Positions 1 through 6,869 of a stretch of DNA of 21,536 nt are shown one piece after another. The number at the start of each line of letters is the position of its first letter. Within the stretch, counting starts at the first letter, position 1. Below the pieces are notes generated by a model. It had not been told where the DNA came from, did not search any database, and saw only the letters and a program-made list of their open reading frames with translations. Source of the DNA: Rhodobacterales bacterium (GTDB lineage Bacteria > Pseudomonadota > Alphaproteobacteria > Rhodobacterales > Rhodobacteraceae); NCBI GenBank assembly GCA_021155205.1, contig JAJNPS010000045.1, forward strand, positions 1 through 21,536, given 5' to 3'. The position numbers and the translations under genes are program-made.

Positions 1-2
1 CT

Positions 3-140
3 TCCTTGCCTGGAACCAAGGGCGCGATGGCCGCCCACTGCCTGTCCGTCAATGTCCGTCTGCTCAAGATCGCCTCCGTTTTCGATCTTGAATCAGAACT
101 TAACTCAAAGCGGAATCCCTCAAATGCAGACGCCGCCTAG
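3..140 (+). CDS. Possible C-terminal end of an unidentified protein (5' truncated)
   Basis: This frame is open from the window edge to a TAG at 138-140 and would encode about 45 residues ending in NADAA. I do not recognise the protein. Two things support it as a real gene end. The first codons are rich in G or C at third positions, like the real genes here, and a good intrinsic terminator for this strand follows 21 bases after the stop. Against it, 46 open codons in GC-rich DNA are not significant alone, and the last third of the frame is AT-rich with poor codon bias. It could equally be non-coding sequence. The rest of the gene, if real, lies before the window. Confidence 0.35.
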   Translation, partial: SLPGTKGAMAAHCLSVNVRLLKIASVFDLESELNSKRNPSNADAA

Positions 141-161
141 CGGTCAGGCAAGGCCAGCTCG

Positions 162-187
162 GGGCCGCGTCATCGCGCGGCCCTTTT
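162..187 (+). terminator. Intrinsic terminator
   Basis: An 8-bp perfect stem GGGCCGCG (162-169) pairs with CGCGGCCC (176-183) around a 6-base loop and is followed at once by TTTT. It is oriented to end + strand transcription entering from the left edge. It lies just before the stop of the convergent VOC gene and lacks a T run on the other strand, so it probably serves only the left-hand gene. Confidence 0.7.
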
Positions 188-196
188 CGTTCGGCG

Positions 197-580
197 TCAG
201 GGTCCGATCAGGTCCCAGAGGTTCCCGAAAGGATCGCGCCAGACCGCAACGGTGCCGTAGGGTTCGGTGCGCGGCGCTTCGATGAAGGTCACGCCCGCCG
301 CTGTCATCAGGGCATGATCGCGCCAGAAATCGTCGCTGTGCAGGAACAGGAACACCCGGCCGCCCGTCTGGTTGCCGATGGCGGCAAGCTGGGCCGCGCC
401 TTCGGCCTTTGCCAGGATCAGCCGCACCCCGCCGCCCGGCGGCGTCACCGTGACCCAGCGTTTGCGCCCCTGGTCGATGTCGTCGGTCAGTGCAAAGCCC
501 AGAACGCCCGTAAAGAAGCGGATCGCCGGGTCATAGTCGGGCACCACCAGTGCGACGGCCCCGATCACGGCGCGGGTCAT
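197..580 (-). CDS. VOC (glyoxalase/bleomycin-resistance fold) family protein
   Basis: This is a 127-residue single-module protein of the vicinal oxygen chelate superfamily. It starts MTRAVIGAVALVVPDYD and shows the usual pattern: a beta strand, then the helix DPAIRFFTGVLGF, then the closing strand VWRDPFGNLWDLIGP. Family members bind a divalent metal and act on small ligands or bind drugs, but the substrate cannot be read from sequence. The first strand lacks the usual metal-binding histidine, so it may not be a true glyoxalase. The start is set by an ATGA overlap with the stop of bpt upstream, which implies translational coupling. A longer in-frame start exists but would lie inside bpt. The pairing with bpt gives no clear functional hint. 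Confidence 0.85.
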   Translation of the reverse strand: MTRAVIGAVALVVPDYDPAIRFFTGVLGFALTDDIDQGRKRWVTVTPPGGGVRLILAKAEGAAQLAAIGNQTGGRVFLFLHSDDFWRDHALMTAAGVTFIEAPRTEPYGTVAVWRDPFGNLWDLIGP

Positions 581-1413
581 TCCCTGGTGATCCGCGCCTC
601 GGGCAGGGCGATACGGGCGACCTGTTCGGCAATCGGGTCCACCGACAGGGGATGCAGTTCCGCGCCGTGGTCGGCGGGGTCGCCGATCGGCTGCCACAAC
701 CCGCCCTTGTAGATTTCAAGCCCCGAAAACCCCGCCTTGTAGCCCATCTTGCGGCTGCCCGGGACCCAGTAGCCAAGATAAACGTAGGGCAGCCCCGCCT
801 CGCGCGCGATGGCGATGTGATCGAGGATGATATGGGTGCCAGGGCTGTCGGCGGCAAAGGCGGGATCGTAAAAGGAATAGACCATGGAAAGCCCGTCATC
901 GAACACATCCGTCAGGCAGACCGACACCAGCGGGCGGCCGCGTTCGTGGCCGACGGGCGCGCGGGTGTATTCGATGACACGGCTTTTGATCGGGGTTTCC
1001 TCGATCATCGCGGCAAATTCGAACATGTCCATGTCGGCCATGCCGCCATCCGCGTGCCGGTCATCCAGATAGCGGCGGAAAAGGGCAAACTGGTCCTCGG
1101 TCGCCCAAGGCGAGGTCACGTTGCGTTTGAGACCCGCGTTGCGTTTCAGGATGCGGCTCTGGCTGCGGCTGATCGTGAAATCGGCCACCCGGATGCGGGC
1201 GGACAGGCAGGCCGAACATTCCGCGCAGGACGGGCGGTAAAGCACGTTCTGGCTGCGCCGGAAGCCCTGTTTGGACAGGGTGTCGTTCAGCCGCTGGGCA
1301 TGTTCGCCCTGAAGTGCCGTGAACAGCTTGCGTTCCATCCGCCCGTCCAGATACGGGCAGGGCTGTGGTGCCGTCACATAGAATTGCGGCGCGATGGGAA
1401 GTGTGTGACGCAT
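577..1413 (-). CDS. bpt: Aspartate/glutamate leucyltransferase (bacterial protein-transferase, arginyltransferase family)
   Basis: This cytoplasmic enzyme transfers leucine from Leu-tRNA to proteins with N-terminal Asp or Glu, marking them for ClpS/ClpAP degradation by the N-degron pathway. The 278-residue protein starts MRHTLPIAPQFYVTAPQPC, a typical family N-terminus, although an in-frame extension to 1476 exists. Cysteines C19, C63, C66 and C69 (the last three in a CAECSAC motif) and the C-terminal GYWVPGSRKMGYK block are the ATE/Bpt signatures. I prefer the leucyl-transferring Bpt over an arginyl-transferring Ate because the length and N-terminus fit the proteobacterial Bpt branch. Its TGA overlaps the VOC start. 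The nearest Shine-Dalgarno-like sequence, AAGGGG, is 14 bases upstream behind a T6 run, which is an unusual leader. Confidence 0.93.
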   Translation of the reverse strand: MRHTLPIAPQFYVTAPQPCPYLDGRMERKLFTALQGEHAQRLNDTLSKQGFRRSQNVLYRPSCAECSACLSARIRVADFTISRSQSRILKRNAGLKRNVTSPWATEDQFALFRRYLDDRHADGGMADMDMFEFAAMIEETPIKSRVIEYTRAPVGHERGRPLVSVCLTDVFDDGLSMVYSFYDPAFAADSPGTHIILDHIAIAREAGLPYVYLGYWVPGSRKMGYKAGFSGLEIYKGGLWQPIGDPADHGAELHPLSVDPIAEQVARIALPEARITRE

Positions 1414-1419
1414 GGACGG

Positions 1420-1462
1420 AAAAAAGGCCCCTTGACCGCACAAGCCTAGCAAGGCCCGGTGC
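1420..1462 (-). promoter_or_regulatory. Hairpin and T-run in the bpt leader
   Basis: Read on the minus strand, GGCCTTG (1456-1450) can pair with CAAGG and the following CC (1434-1426) with a two-base bulge. TTTTTT follows (1425-1420), ending only six bases before the bpt ATG. The only good Shine-Dalgarno sequence, AAGGGG, is in this stem. The structure could attenuate transcription or hide the ribosome site. It is a prediction by eye, with no folding energy computed. Confidence 0.4.
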
Positions 1463-1514
1463 CTGCGCCAAGTCAAGAGTTCAAAACCTTATCAACGCCC
1501 TAAGACGGAAATAC

Positions 1515-1546
1515 CAAGGCCCGGCACAATCCTGCACCGGGCCTTG
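1515..1546 (-). terminator. Hairpin after the DUF2852 gene, probable terminator
   Basis: CAAGGCCCGG (1515-1524) and CCGGGCCTTG (1537-1546) form a 10-bp perfect stem. On the minus strand two G-U and two normal pairs extend it to about 14 bp with a four-base loop. It begins 26 bases after the DUF2852 stop. The following minus-strand sequence, GTATTTCC, is only weakly T-rich. The distal arm also matches 1450-1462, giving an alternative 13-bp pairing. Confidence 0.6.
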
Positions 1547-1572
1547 TCTGCAGATCGGGACCGGGGTCGTGA

Positions 1573-2073
1573 TCAGTACGCGCCGCCCCGGCCTTCGGCA
1601 TCGGGGATGTCCTTGACCGCAGGCGTACCCTCGCGGTTGGCGCGGGCGCGGTCTTCCATGAAGCTGTCGAACTGCGCCTTGTCCTTGGCGTCGCGCAGGC
1701 GCTGGATAAAGGCCTCGAACGCCTCTTGTTCCTCTTCAAGGCGGCGCAGGGCGTCGGCCTTGTAGGTGTCAAAGGCTGCGTTGCCCGACGAACCGGACGC
1801 GTAGCCATGGCGGCCGCGGCCCTCGGGTCCGAATCTGGCGTCCATCTTCGCGGCCCAGCGGGCGCGACGGTCGTCACGGTTGCAGGAATGGCTGAACATG
1901 CGTTTGCTCCAGATCATGTAGGCCAGAAGGGCCAGGCCCAGCGGCCAGAAGATGACAAAGCCAAGGATCATGGCCGCGATCCAGGCAAACCTGCCTTTGC
2001 GGTCAAGCCAGGCCTCGGCCTGATACAGCTTGCCGGCAAAGCCGCCGGACGGCGTGGTGGGGGCGGTATTCAT
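1573..2073 (-). CDS. DUF2852 family membrane protein
   Basis: The 166-residue protein starts MNTAPTTPSGGFAGKLYQ. It has one hydrophobic stretch at roughly residues 29-53 (FAWIAAMILGFVIFWPLGLA and following), then a cysteine- and arginine-containing linker, a glycine/serine-rich segment, and a charged helical C-terminal part (LRRLEEEQEAFEAFIQRLRDA) that looks like a coiled coil. This layout matches DUF2852 proteins of alphaproteobacteria, whose function is unknown. I chose the ATG at 2073 because GGAG lies nine bases upstream; the ATG at 2088 has no ribosome site. A palindrome lies just upstream in the divergent region shared with glnE. Confidence 0.85.
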   Translation of the reverse strand: MNTAPTTPSGGFAGKLYQAEAWLDRKGRFAWIAAMILGFVIFWPLGLALLAYMIWSKRMFSHSCNRDDRRARWAAKMDARFGPEGRGRHGYASGSSGNAAFDTYKADALRRLEEEQEAFEAFIQRLRDAKDKAQFDSFMEDRARANREGTPAVKDIPDAEGRGGAY

Positions 2074-2099
2074 CGGGCGGGTCTCCATCGTGCAAGGTA

Positions 2100-2120
2100 C
2101 ATGTGAAGTCTTTTCACATG
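2100..2120. promoter_or_regulatory. Inverted repeat, possible operator between the DUF2852 gene and glnE
   Basis: CATGTGAA (2100-2107) and TTCACATG (2113-2120) form a perfect 8-bp inverted repeat with a five-base spacer. It lies 27 bases upstream of the DUF2852 start in the 243-base divergent region. The centre-to-centre distance of the arms is 13 bases, so it could be a dimer binding site or simply a hairpin at the 5' end of the transcript. Apart from it, I see no gene or convincing promoter between 2074 and 2316. Confidence 0.4.
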
Positions 2121-2316
2121 CGAAAGATGCGCGCCGTCCGGGTCCAGTTCAAGGGGGTATGTTAAGAATAGTTACATGCGCGCCCGACCGGCAGGAAAGC
2201 GCCGATCGCGACCAATTGGACAGGGCTTGGTGGTCGTGCGCGGCAGGGCGGTCAGGCCCACCTGAACGGCGGGTTGACCTGCGATGCGCCGACTTTGCCG
2301 TTGACCGCGCGGGGGC

Positions 2317-5166
2317 ATGCCGCCACTGTCTGCCCCTGTGGCCAGCCGCATGTTCCAGGACCGCGTGACCCGATCTCCGCGCGCGCATGATCCTCATGCC
2401 GCCGCCGAGGCGCGTCGCCTTTTGCCGGGTGCCGGGGGGCGGGTCGGCGATCTTGTCGCTGGCACGGCGGGCAGCAGCTCCTATCTTTTGGGCCTGATGG
2501 CGCGCGAGACGCCGTGGCTGGATGTCGCCCTGCAGAGCGCGCCCGAGGATGTCATGGCCGACATTCTGGCCGCCCTGCACACGGCCCCACCCGATGCACT
2601 GGCGGCGGCGCTGCGGCAGGCCAAACGGCGGGTCGCGCTGATTGCCGCGCTGGCCGATCTTGGCGGCGTCTGGACGCTGCAAGAGGTGACGGGGGCGCTG
2701 ACCGATCTGGCCGACCTTGCCGTCACCTGCGCCTTGCGCAGTCAGGTGGCGCTGGAAATTGCGCGCGGCAAACTGCCGGGCGGGCGCGACGCCGATGCTG
2801 CGGACGGGGCGGGAATGGTCGTCCTGGCGATGGGCAAGATGGGCGCGCGCGAGCTGAACTATTCATCCGACATCGACCTGATCTGCCTGTTCGACGATGC
2901 CCGCTATCAGGGGGGCGAGGCCGAGGCGCGCGCCGCCTTTATCCGCGTCACGCGGCGGATGACGGCGCTTGTCTCTGACATCACTGCGGATGGCTATGTG
3001 TTTCGCACCGACCTGCGCCTGCGTCCCGATGCCGGCGCCACGCCGGTCTGCCTGTCGATGTCGGCCGCCGAGGCCTATTACGAGGCCGAGGGGCGGACAT
3101 GGGAACGCGCCGCCTATATCAAGGCGCGGCCCGCCGCGGGCGACCTCAGCGCAGGCGCGCGGTTCCTGCAGGCGCTGACACCGTTCGTCTGGCGCAGGCA
3201 TCTGGACTTCGCCGCGATCCAGGATGCCCATGACATGCGCCTGCGCATCCGCGACCACCGCAAACTGCACGGACGGTTGCAGATCGAGGGGCATGACCTC
3301 AAGCTGGGGCAAGGCGGCATTCGCGAGATCGAGTTCTTTACCCAGACCCGCCAGTTGATCGCCGGCGGCCGCGATCCGGCGTTGCGCGATCCGACCACGC
3401 TGGGCGGGCTTGCGGCGCTGGCCGGGGCGGGCTGGGTGCCGCGGGACGTGGCTGCGGAACTGGCCGACCATTACCGCGCGCACCGGATGGTGGAACACCG
3501 CCTGCAGATGGTGGGCGACGCGCAGACCCACCTGATCCCCGCCAGCGCCGAGGGCATTGCGCGCATTGCCGCCCTGTGTGACGAGGACGCGCCGGTGTTC
3601 CGCCGGACGCTTCTGGACCGGCTGGCGCGGGTCGAGGCACTGACGGGGGATTTCTTTGCGCCGAGCGCCCCCGCGCCGGCAGCAGCACAGGCGCCGACCC
3701 TGTCTGAGGATGCCGTGCGGATTGTGGAGGGCTGGCAACGCTATCCCGCCTTGCGGTCGAACCGCGCGCAGACGCTGTTCCGGCGGTTGCTGCCGGGATT
3801 GCTGGCGCGGCTGGATCAGGCGGCCGATCCGGCCGAGGCGCTGATGGCGCTGGACGGGTTCCTGCAGGGCCTGCCTGCGGGCGTGCAGATCTTCGCGCTT
3901 TTCGATGCCAATCCCAGCCTGATCGAGCTGATCGTGGACATCGCCGCGACCTCGCCTGCGCTGGCACGTTATCTTGCGCGCAATGCTGCGGTCCTTGATG
4001 CGGTGATCGGGGGGGCGTTCTTTGCGCCCTGGCCGGGCGAGGTGCTGCTTGCGGCGGACCTGGCCACCGCGATGGCCCGGCAGGCAGACTATGAAGGCAA
4101 GCTTGACGCTGCGCGCCGCTGGCTGAAAGAGGCGCATTTCCGGGTCGGCGTGCATCATCTGCGCGGCCTGATCGGCGCGGTCGAGGCGTCGGCTGCATAC
4201 GCCGATCTTGCGGGCGCGGTGGTGGCTGCGCTCTGGCCCGCGGTGGTTCAGGACTTTGCCGGCAAGCATGGCCCGCAACCCGGGCGCGGTGCGGCGGTCC
4301 TGGCCATGGGCAGCCTTGGCGCCGGGCGGTTGAACGCGGCCTCGGACCTTGACCTGATCGTCATCTATGACGCGGCAGGGGTGGAGACGTCCGACGGTCC
4401 CCGCCCGCTGGCGACGCGCCCCTATTTCGCGCGCCTGACGCAGGCGCTGGTCACGGCGCTGACCGCCCCGATGGCCGAGGGGCGGCTTTACGAGGTTGAC
4501 ATGCGCCTGCGTCCGTCGGGGCGGCAGGGGCCGGTCGCGACCTCGCTGCAGGCCTTTGTCGATTATCAGGAAACCGATGCCTGGACATGGGAACATCTGG
4601 CAATGACCCGCGCGCGGGTGCTGGCGGGCGACGCGGGACTTGGGCAGGACATCGAGGCGTTCCGTCGTCGCCTTGTGGCGCAGAAATCGTCCGGCCCGAT
4701 GATCGCGCAGGACGTGGCCGAAATGCGCGGCCGGTTGCGGCTGGCCAAACCGCAAGGCAGCAGCCTTGATGTGCGCAACGGTGCGGGGCGGCTGATGGAT
4801 ATCGAGCTTTTCGCCGAGACGCTGGCGCTGTGGTCGGGATCGGCGGAACGCGATGTTGCGGCCCAGATCAGGGCGGGCCTGGCGCGCGACCTGTCGCAAA
4901 GCGCCGCGCAGGCACTCCTGGATGCCGACAGACTTTGCTGGCAGGTACAGTGCGGAGCGCGGCTATTGACACCCGAGACCCTTGATGTCGCGGCGCTGGG
5001 GCAGGGCGGGCGTGCATTCCTGTTGCGCGAGACCGGACATACGACGCCGGAGGCACTGGCCGCCGAGGTGGAACGGCTGGCGGCGGCGGCCGATGCGGTG
5101 ATCAGCCGCACGCTCATCGCCCGTGGCGCGGCACCGGACGGGGGGCAGGACGATGCGGCTGGCTGA
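2317..5166 (+). CDS. glnE: Bifunctional glutamine synthetase adenylyltransferase/deadenylyltransferase
   Basis: GlnE adds AMP to, or removes it from, glutamine synthetase in response to PII (GlnB) and glutamine, tuning nitrogen assimilation. The 949-residue length is normal for the family. The two nucleotidyltransferase domains are plain: the N-terminal one has LAMGKMGARELNYSSDIDL with D185 and D187, and the C-terminal one has LAMGSLGAGRLNAASDLDL with D677 and D679. The helical PII-sensing linker and C-terminal domain fill the rest. The N-terminal domain normally removes AMP and the C-terminal one adds it. A second start at 2350 (MFQDRVTRSP) fits my recollection of family N-termini better and would give 938 residues. 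Neither start has a strong ribosome site. The 3' end overlaps the next gene by 14 bases. Confidence 0.97.
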   Translation: MPPLSAPVASRMFQDRVTRSPRAHDPHAAAEARRLLPGAGGRVGDLVAGTAGSSSYLLGLMARETPWLDVALQSAPEDVMADILAALHTAPPDALAAALRQAKRRVALIAALADLGGVWTLQEVTGALTDLADLAVTCALRSQVALEIARGKLPGGRDADAADGAGMVVLAMGKMGARELNYSSDIDLICLFDDARYQGGEAEARAAFIRVTRRMTALVSDITADGYVFRTDLRLRPDAGATPVCLSMSAAEAYYEAEGRTWERAAYIKARPAAGDLSAGARFLQALTPFVWRRHLDFAAIQDAHDMRLRIRDHRKLHGRLQIEGHDLKLGQGGIREIEFFTQTRQLIAGGRDPALRDPTTLGGLAALAGAGWVPRDVAAELADHYRAHRMVEHRLQMVGDAQTHLIPASAEGIARIAALCDEDAPVFRRTLLDRLARVEALTGDFFAPSAPAPAAAQAPTLSEDAVRIVEGWQRYPALRSNRAQTLFRRLLPGLLARLDQAADPAEALMALDGFLQGLPAGVQIFALFDANPSLIELIVDIAATSPALARYLARNAAVLDAVIGGAFFAPWPGEVLLAADLATAMARQADYEGKLDAARRWLKEAHFRVGVHHLRGLIGAVEASAAYADLAGAVVAALWPAVVQDFAGKHGPQPGRGAAVLAMGSLGAGRLNAASDLDLIVIYDAAGVETSDGPRPLATRPYFARLTQALVTALTAPMAEGRLYEVDMRLRPSGRQGPVATSLQAFVDYQETDAWTWEHLAMTRARVLAGDAGLGQDIEAFRRRLVAQKSSGPMIAQDVAEMRGRLRLAKPQGSSLDVRNGAGRLMDIELFAETLALWSGSAERDVAAQIRAGLARDLSQSAAQALLDADRLCWQVQCGARLLTPETLDVAALGQGGRAFLLRETGHTTPEALAAEVERLAAAADAVISRTLIARGAAPDGGQDDAAG

Positions 5167-5422
5167 CGCCGATCCCAAGGGCCTCATCCGGGAAAGCTAT
5201 GCCATCGAGGGCATCACGGCGGGCGAATGCCGGTCGATCTTTCTGGACTGGGCGCTGTCGCTGCCAGCGGGGGCGGCGGTGCCCGAGGTGGTCGCCGTGC
5301 TGCAGGCAGAATACGCCACACAGCACCCGGATCATCCGATGAACCGGGTTCTGTTGGAGGCGCTGACTGCGGCGTCCCCGCCCCGCCGCAAGGGCGGCCG
5401 CGCGGGCCGGGTGCCGGGCTAA
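5153..5422 (+). CDS. Small conserved protein coupled to glnE
   Basis: An 89-residue protein starts MRLADADPKGLIRESYAIEG. The ATG lies 14 bases before the end of glnE, with GGGGGCAGGA just upstream as a ribosome site, so it is probably translated by coupling. It has no membrane segment or signal peptide. The core (IEGITAGECRSIFLDWALSL, then a helix ending in YATQHPDHPMNRVLLEAL) looks like a compact helical domain, followed by a basic, disordered tail. I do not recognise a named family. Its position suggests a link with nitrogen control, but that is inference only. Its TAA shares bases with the stop of the convergent VOC gene. Confidence 0.8.
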   Translation: MRLADADPKGLIRESYAIEGITAGECRSIFLDWALSLPAGAAVPEVVAVLQAEYATQHPDHPMNRVLLEALTAASPPRRKGGRAGRVPG

Positions 5423-5880
5423 CCCCTGGACGCGGCCTCCAGCGCCGCGATGTCGATCCTGACCATCCGCGACATCGCCTGCAGCACGCGGCCCGAGGGA
5501 TCGGTCCGAAGCAGGCGCGGCAGCGCGCGCGGGATGATCTGCCAGGACAGGCCAAAGCCGTCCGTCAGCCAGCCGCAACGGCTTTCCTGACCGCCATCTG
5601 CCAGAAGCCGGTCCCAGAGGCGGTCGACTTCGGCCTGCGTGTCGACCTGCACCACGATGGAGCTGGCCGGGCTGAGCGTGTAATGCGGCCCGCCATTCAT
5701 CGCCTGATAGAACTGGCCGCCAAGGTGAAACTCCACCAGAAACGCGCGACCCTGCGGATCACCCTGCTGGCGAAAGACTTGCGTGATCGTCGATCCGGGG
5801 ATCAGACTGCAGTAAAACGTCGCGGCCTCTTCGGCCCGGTTATCGAACCAGAGGCAGGTTGAGACCGAAGGCGTGGTCAT
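5419..5880 (-). CDS. PhnB-like VOC family protein
   Basis: The 153-residue protein starts MTTPSVSTCLWFDNRAEEAATFY, the characteristic opening of the PhnB/3-demethylubiquinone methyltransferase-like branch of the VOC superfamily. Other branch features are GRAFLVEFHLGGQFYQAMNGG, the middle VDTQAEVDRLWDRLLADGG and the closing DGFGLSWQIIPRALPRLL. Members are usually of unknown substrate despite the methyltransferase-like name. The start ATG follows an 89-base gap after eda on the same strand, so it could be the last gene of an edd-eda transcript. Its TAG overlaps the TAA of the convergent gene within CTAA (5419-5422). This family branch differs from that of the VOC protein at 197-580. Confidence 0.88.
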   Translation of the reverse strand: MTTPSVSTCLWFDNRAEEAATFYCSLIPGSTITQVFRQQGDPQGRAFLVEFHLGGQFYQAMNGGPHYTLSPASSIVVQVDTQAEVDRLWDRLLADGGQESRCGWLTDGFGLSWQIIPRALPRLLRTDPSGRVLQAMSRMVRIDIAALEAASRG

Positions 5881-5969
5881 GGCAGCGGGTCCCAGGTGGG
5901 CGGGGGCCAAGGGGGCGTCGCGGCAAAGTCTGCGCCTGTCGCGTTGCCGCGGCAAGCCCCGCCGGACGC

Positions 5970-6608
5970 CTATCGAAACGCGCAGGCCCCGGCTGCCAGT
6001 GCGGTGATCGCGGCCCAGTCCCCTGCGGCGACCGCATCCTTTGGCGCGACCCACGACCCGCCGACGCACAGGACGTTGGGCAGGGCCAGATAGTCCCGCG
6101 CGTTCTTCAAACTGATGCCGCCTGTCGGGCAAAAGCTGACCTGCGGGATCGGCGATCCGATGGATTTCAGATAGGCCGCCCCGCCCGCCTGTTCGGCCGG
6201 AAAGAATTTCTGCACCCTGTAGCCCTTTTCCAGCAGCTCCATGATCTCGGATGCCGTCGCTGCCCCCGGCAGCAGCGGCAGGTCATGTTCTGCGCAGGCA
6301 TCAAGGATGCGCTCCGTCGCGCCGGGCGACACGCCAAAGACCGCCCCTGCCGCCTTGGCCGCCTTGACATCGGCAGACGTGAGCAGCGTGCCCGCGCCCA
6401 CCGCCCCGCCCGGCACCTCGGCCATGATGCGGATGGCCTCAAGTGCCGCGGGCGTGCGCAGCGTCACCTCCAGCGCGGGCAGGCCGCCTGCCACCAGCGC
6501 CCCGGCCAGGCCGCGCGCGCGGGATGCGTCCTCGATCACCAGAACCGGGATGACGGGCGCAAGCCGGCAGATTTCGGCGGCGCGGGCGGATTGTTCGGCA
6601 GGTGTCAT
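5970..6608 (-). CDS. eda: 2-dehydro-3-deoxy-phosphogluconate (KDPG) aldolase
   Basis: Eda splits KDPG into pyruvate and glyceraldehyde-3-phosphate, the last step of the Entner-Doudoroff pathway, and can also use related keto-hydroxy acids. The 212-residue length is typical. The general base E47 and R51 lie in LPALEVTLRT, the Schiff-base lysine is K134 in RVQKFFPAE, and the phosphate-binding PTGGIS and VGGSW loops are present. The start has AAGGAG nine bases upstream. It lies downstream of edd on the same strand, separated by 261 bases that hold a large inverted repeat, so the two may share a transcript with a processing or attenuation point between them. Confidence 0.95.
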   Translation of the reverse strand: MTPAEQSARAAEICRLAPVIPVLVIEDASRARGLAGALVAGGLPALEVTLRTPAALEAIRIMAEVPGGAVGAGTLLTSADVKAAKAAGAVFGVSPGATERILDACAEHDLPLLPGAATASEIMELLEKGYRVQKFFPAEQAGGAAYLKSIGSPIPQVSFCPTGGISLKNARDYLALPNVLCVGGSWVAPKDAVAAGDWAAITALAAGACAFR

Positions 6609-6649
6609 CGGCAGGCTCCTTGTCGCGGTGCGGGTCGGTCGGTGCGGAA

Positions 6650-6840
6650 GCCTTCGGCGAGGATATTTGTCGCAGCCAGAAAGGGGATCGGGGCGGTTGG
6701 GACACCTCGCCTCGGGCCGCAGCGGGGCGGGGGAGGCGAGGTGCCTTTCCGACTGACGGTCATCGGCGTCCCCGCCTGTACCGTCCGCCCAAGTGATCCG
6801 AACATCCTTTCTGACTGGTTAAAATATCCTCGCCGAAGGC
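6650..6840. repeat. 191-bp nested inverted repeat between edd and eda
   Basis: The ends are a perfect 19-bp inverted repeat: GCCTTCGGCGAGGATATTT at 6650-6668 and its complement at 6822-6840. Exactly eight bases inside each arm is a second matching block, CAGAAAGG at 6677-6684 and CCTTTCTG at 6806-6813, so each end is a 35-base bipartite unit. A further 11-bp hairpin lies in the middle. The arm resembles the CGGCGGGGATATTT-type intergenic repeat I recall from Rhodobacteraceae genomes. It could be a paired REP-like element, a short non-autonomous transposable element or an mRNA structure. No open frame inside looks like a gene. Confidence 0.8.
6703..6743. repeat. Central hairpin of the edd-eda intergenic repeat
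   Basis: CACCTCGCCTC (6703-6713) and GAGGCGAGGTG (6733-6743) form a perfect 11-bp stem with a 19-base GC-rich loop. It has no T tract on either side, so it is not a standard terminator. It could slow or stabilise the 3' end of a processed edd transcript. Confidence 0.65.
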
Positions 6841-6869
6841 AAGAAACGTCTCATTTCGCGCAGGTCTAC

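Noticed and set aside
2863..4899. 678-codon open frame on the minus strand
   Set aside because: It lies fully opposite glnE, its product is rich in Arg, Gln and His without domain patterns, and it arises from the GC-rich codon bias of glnE.
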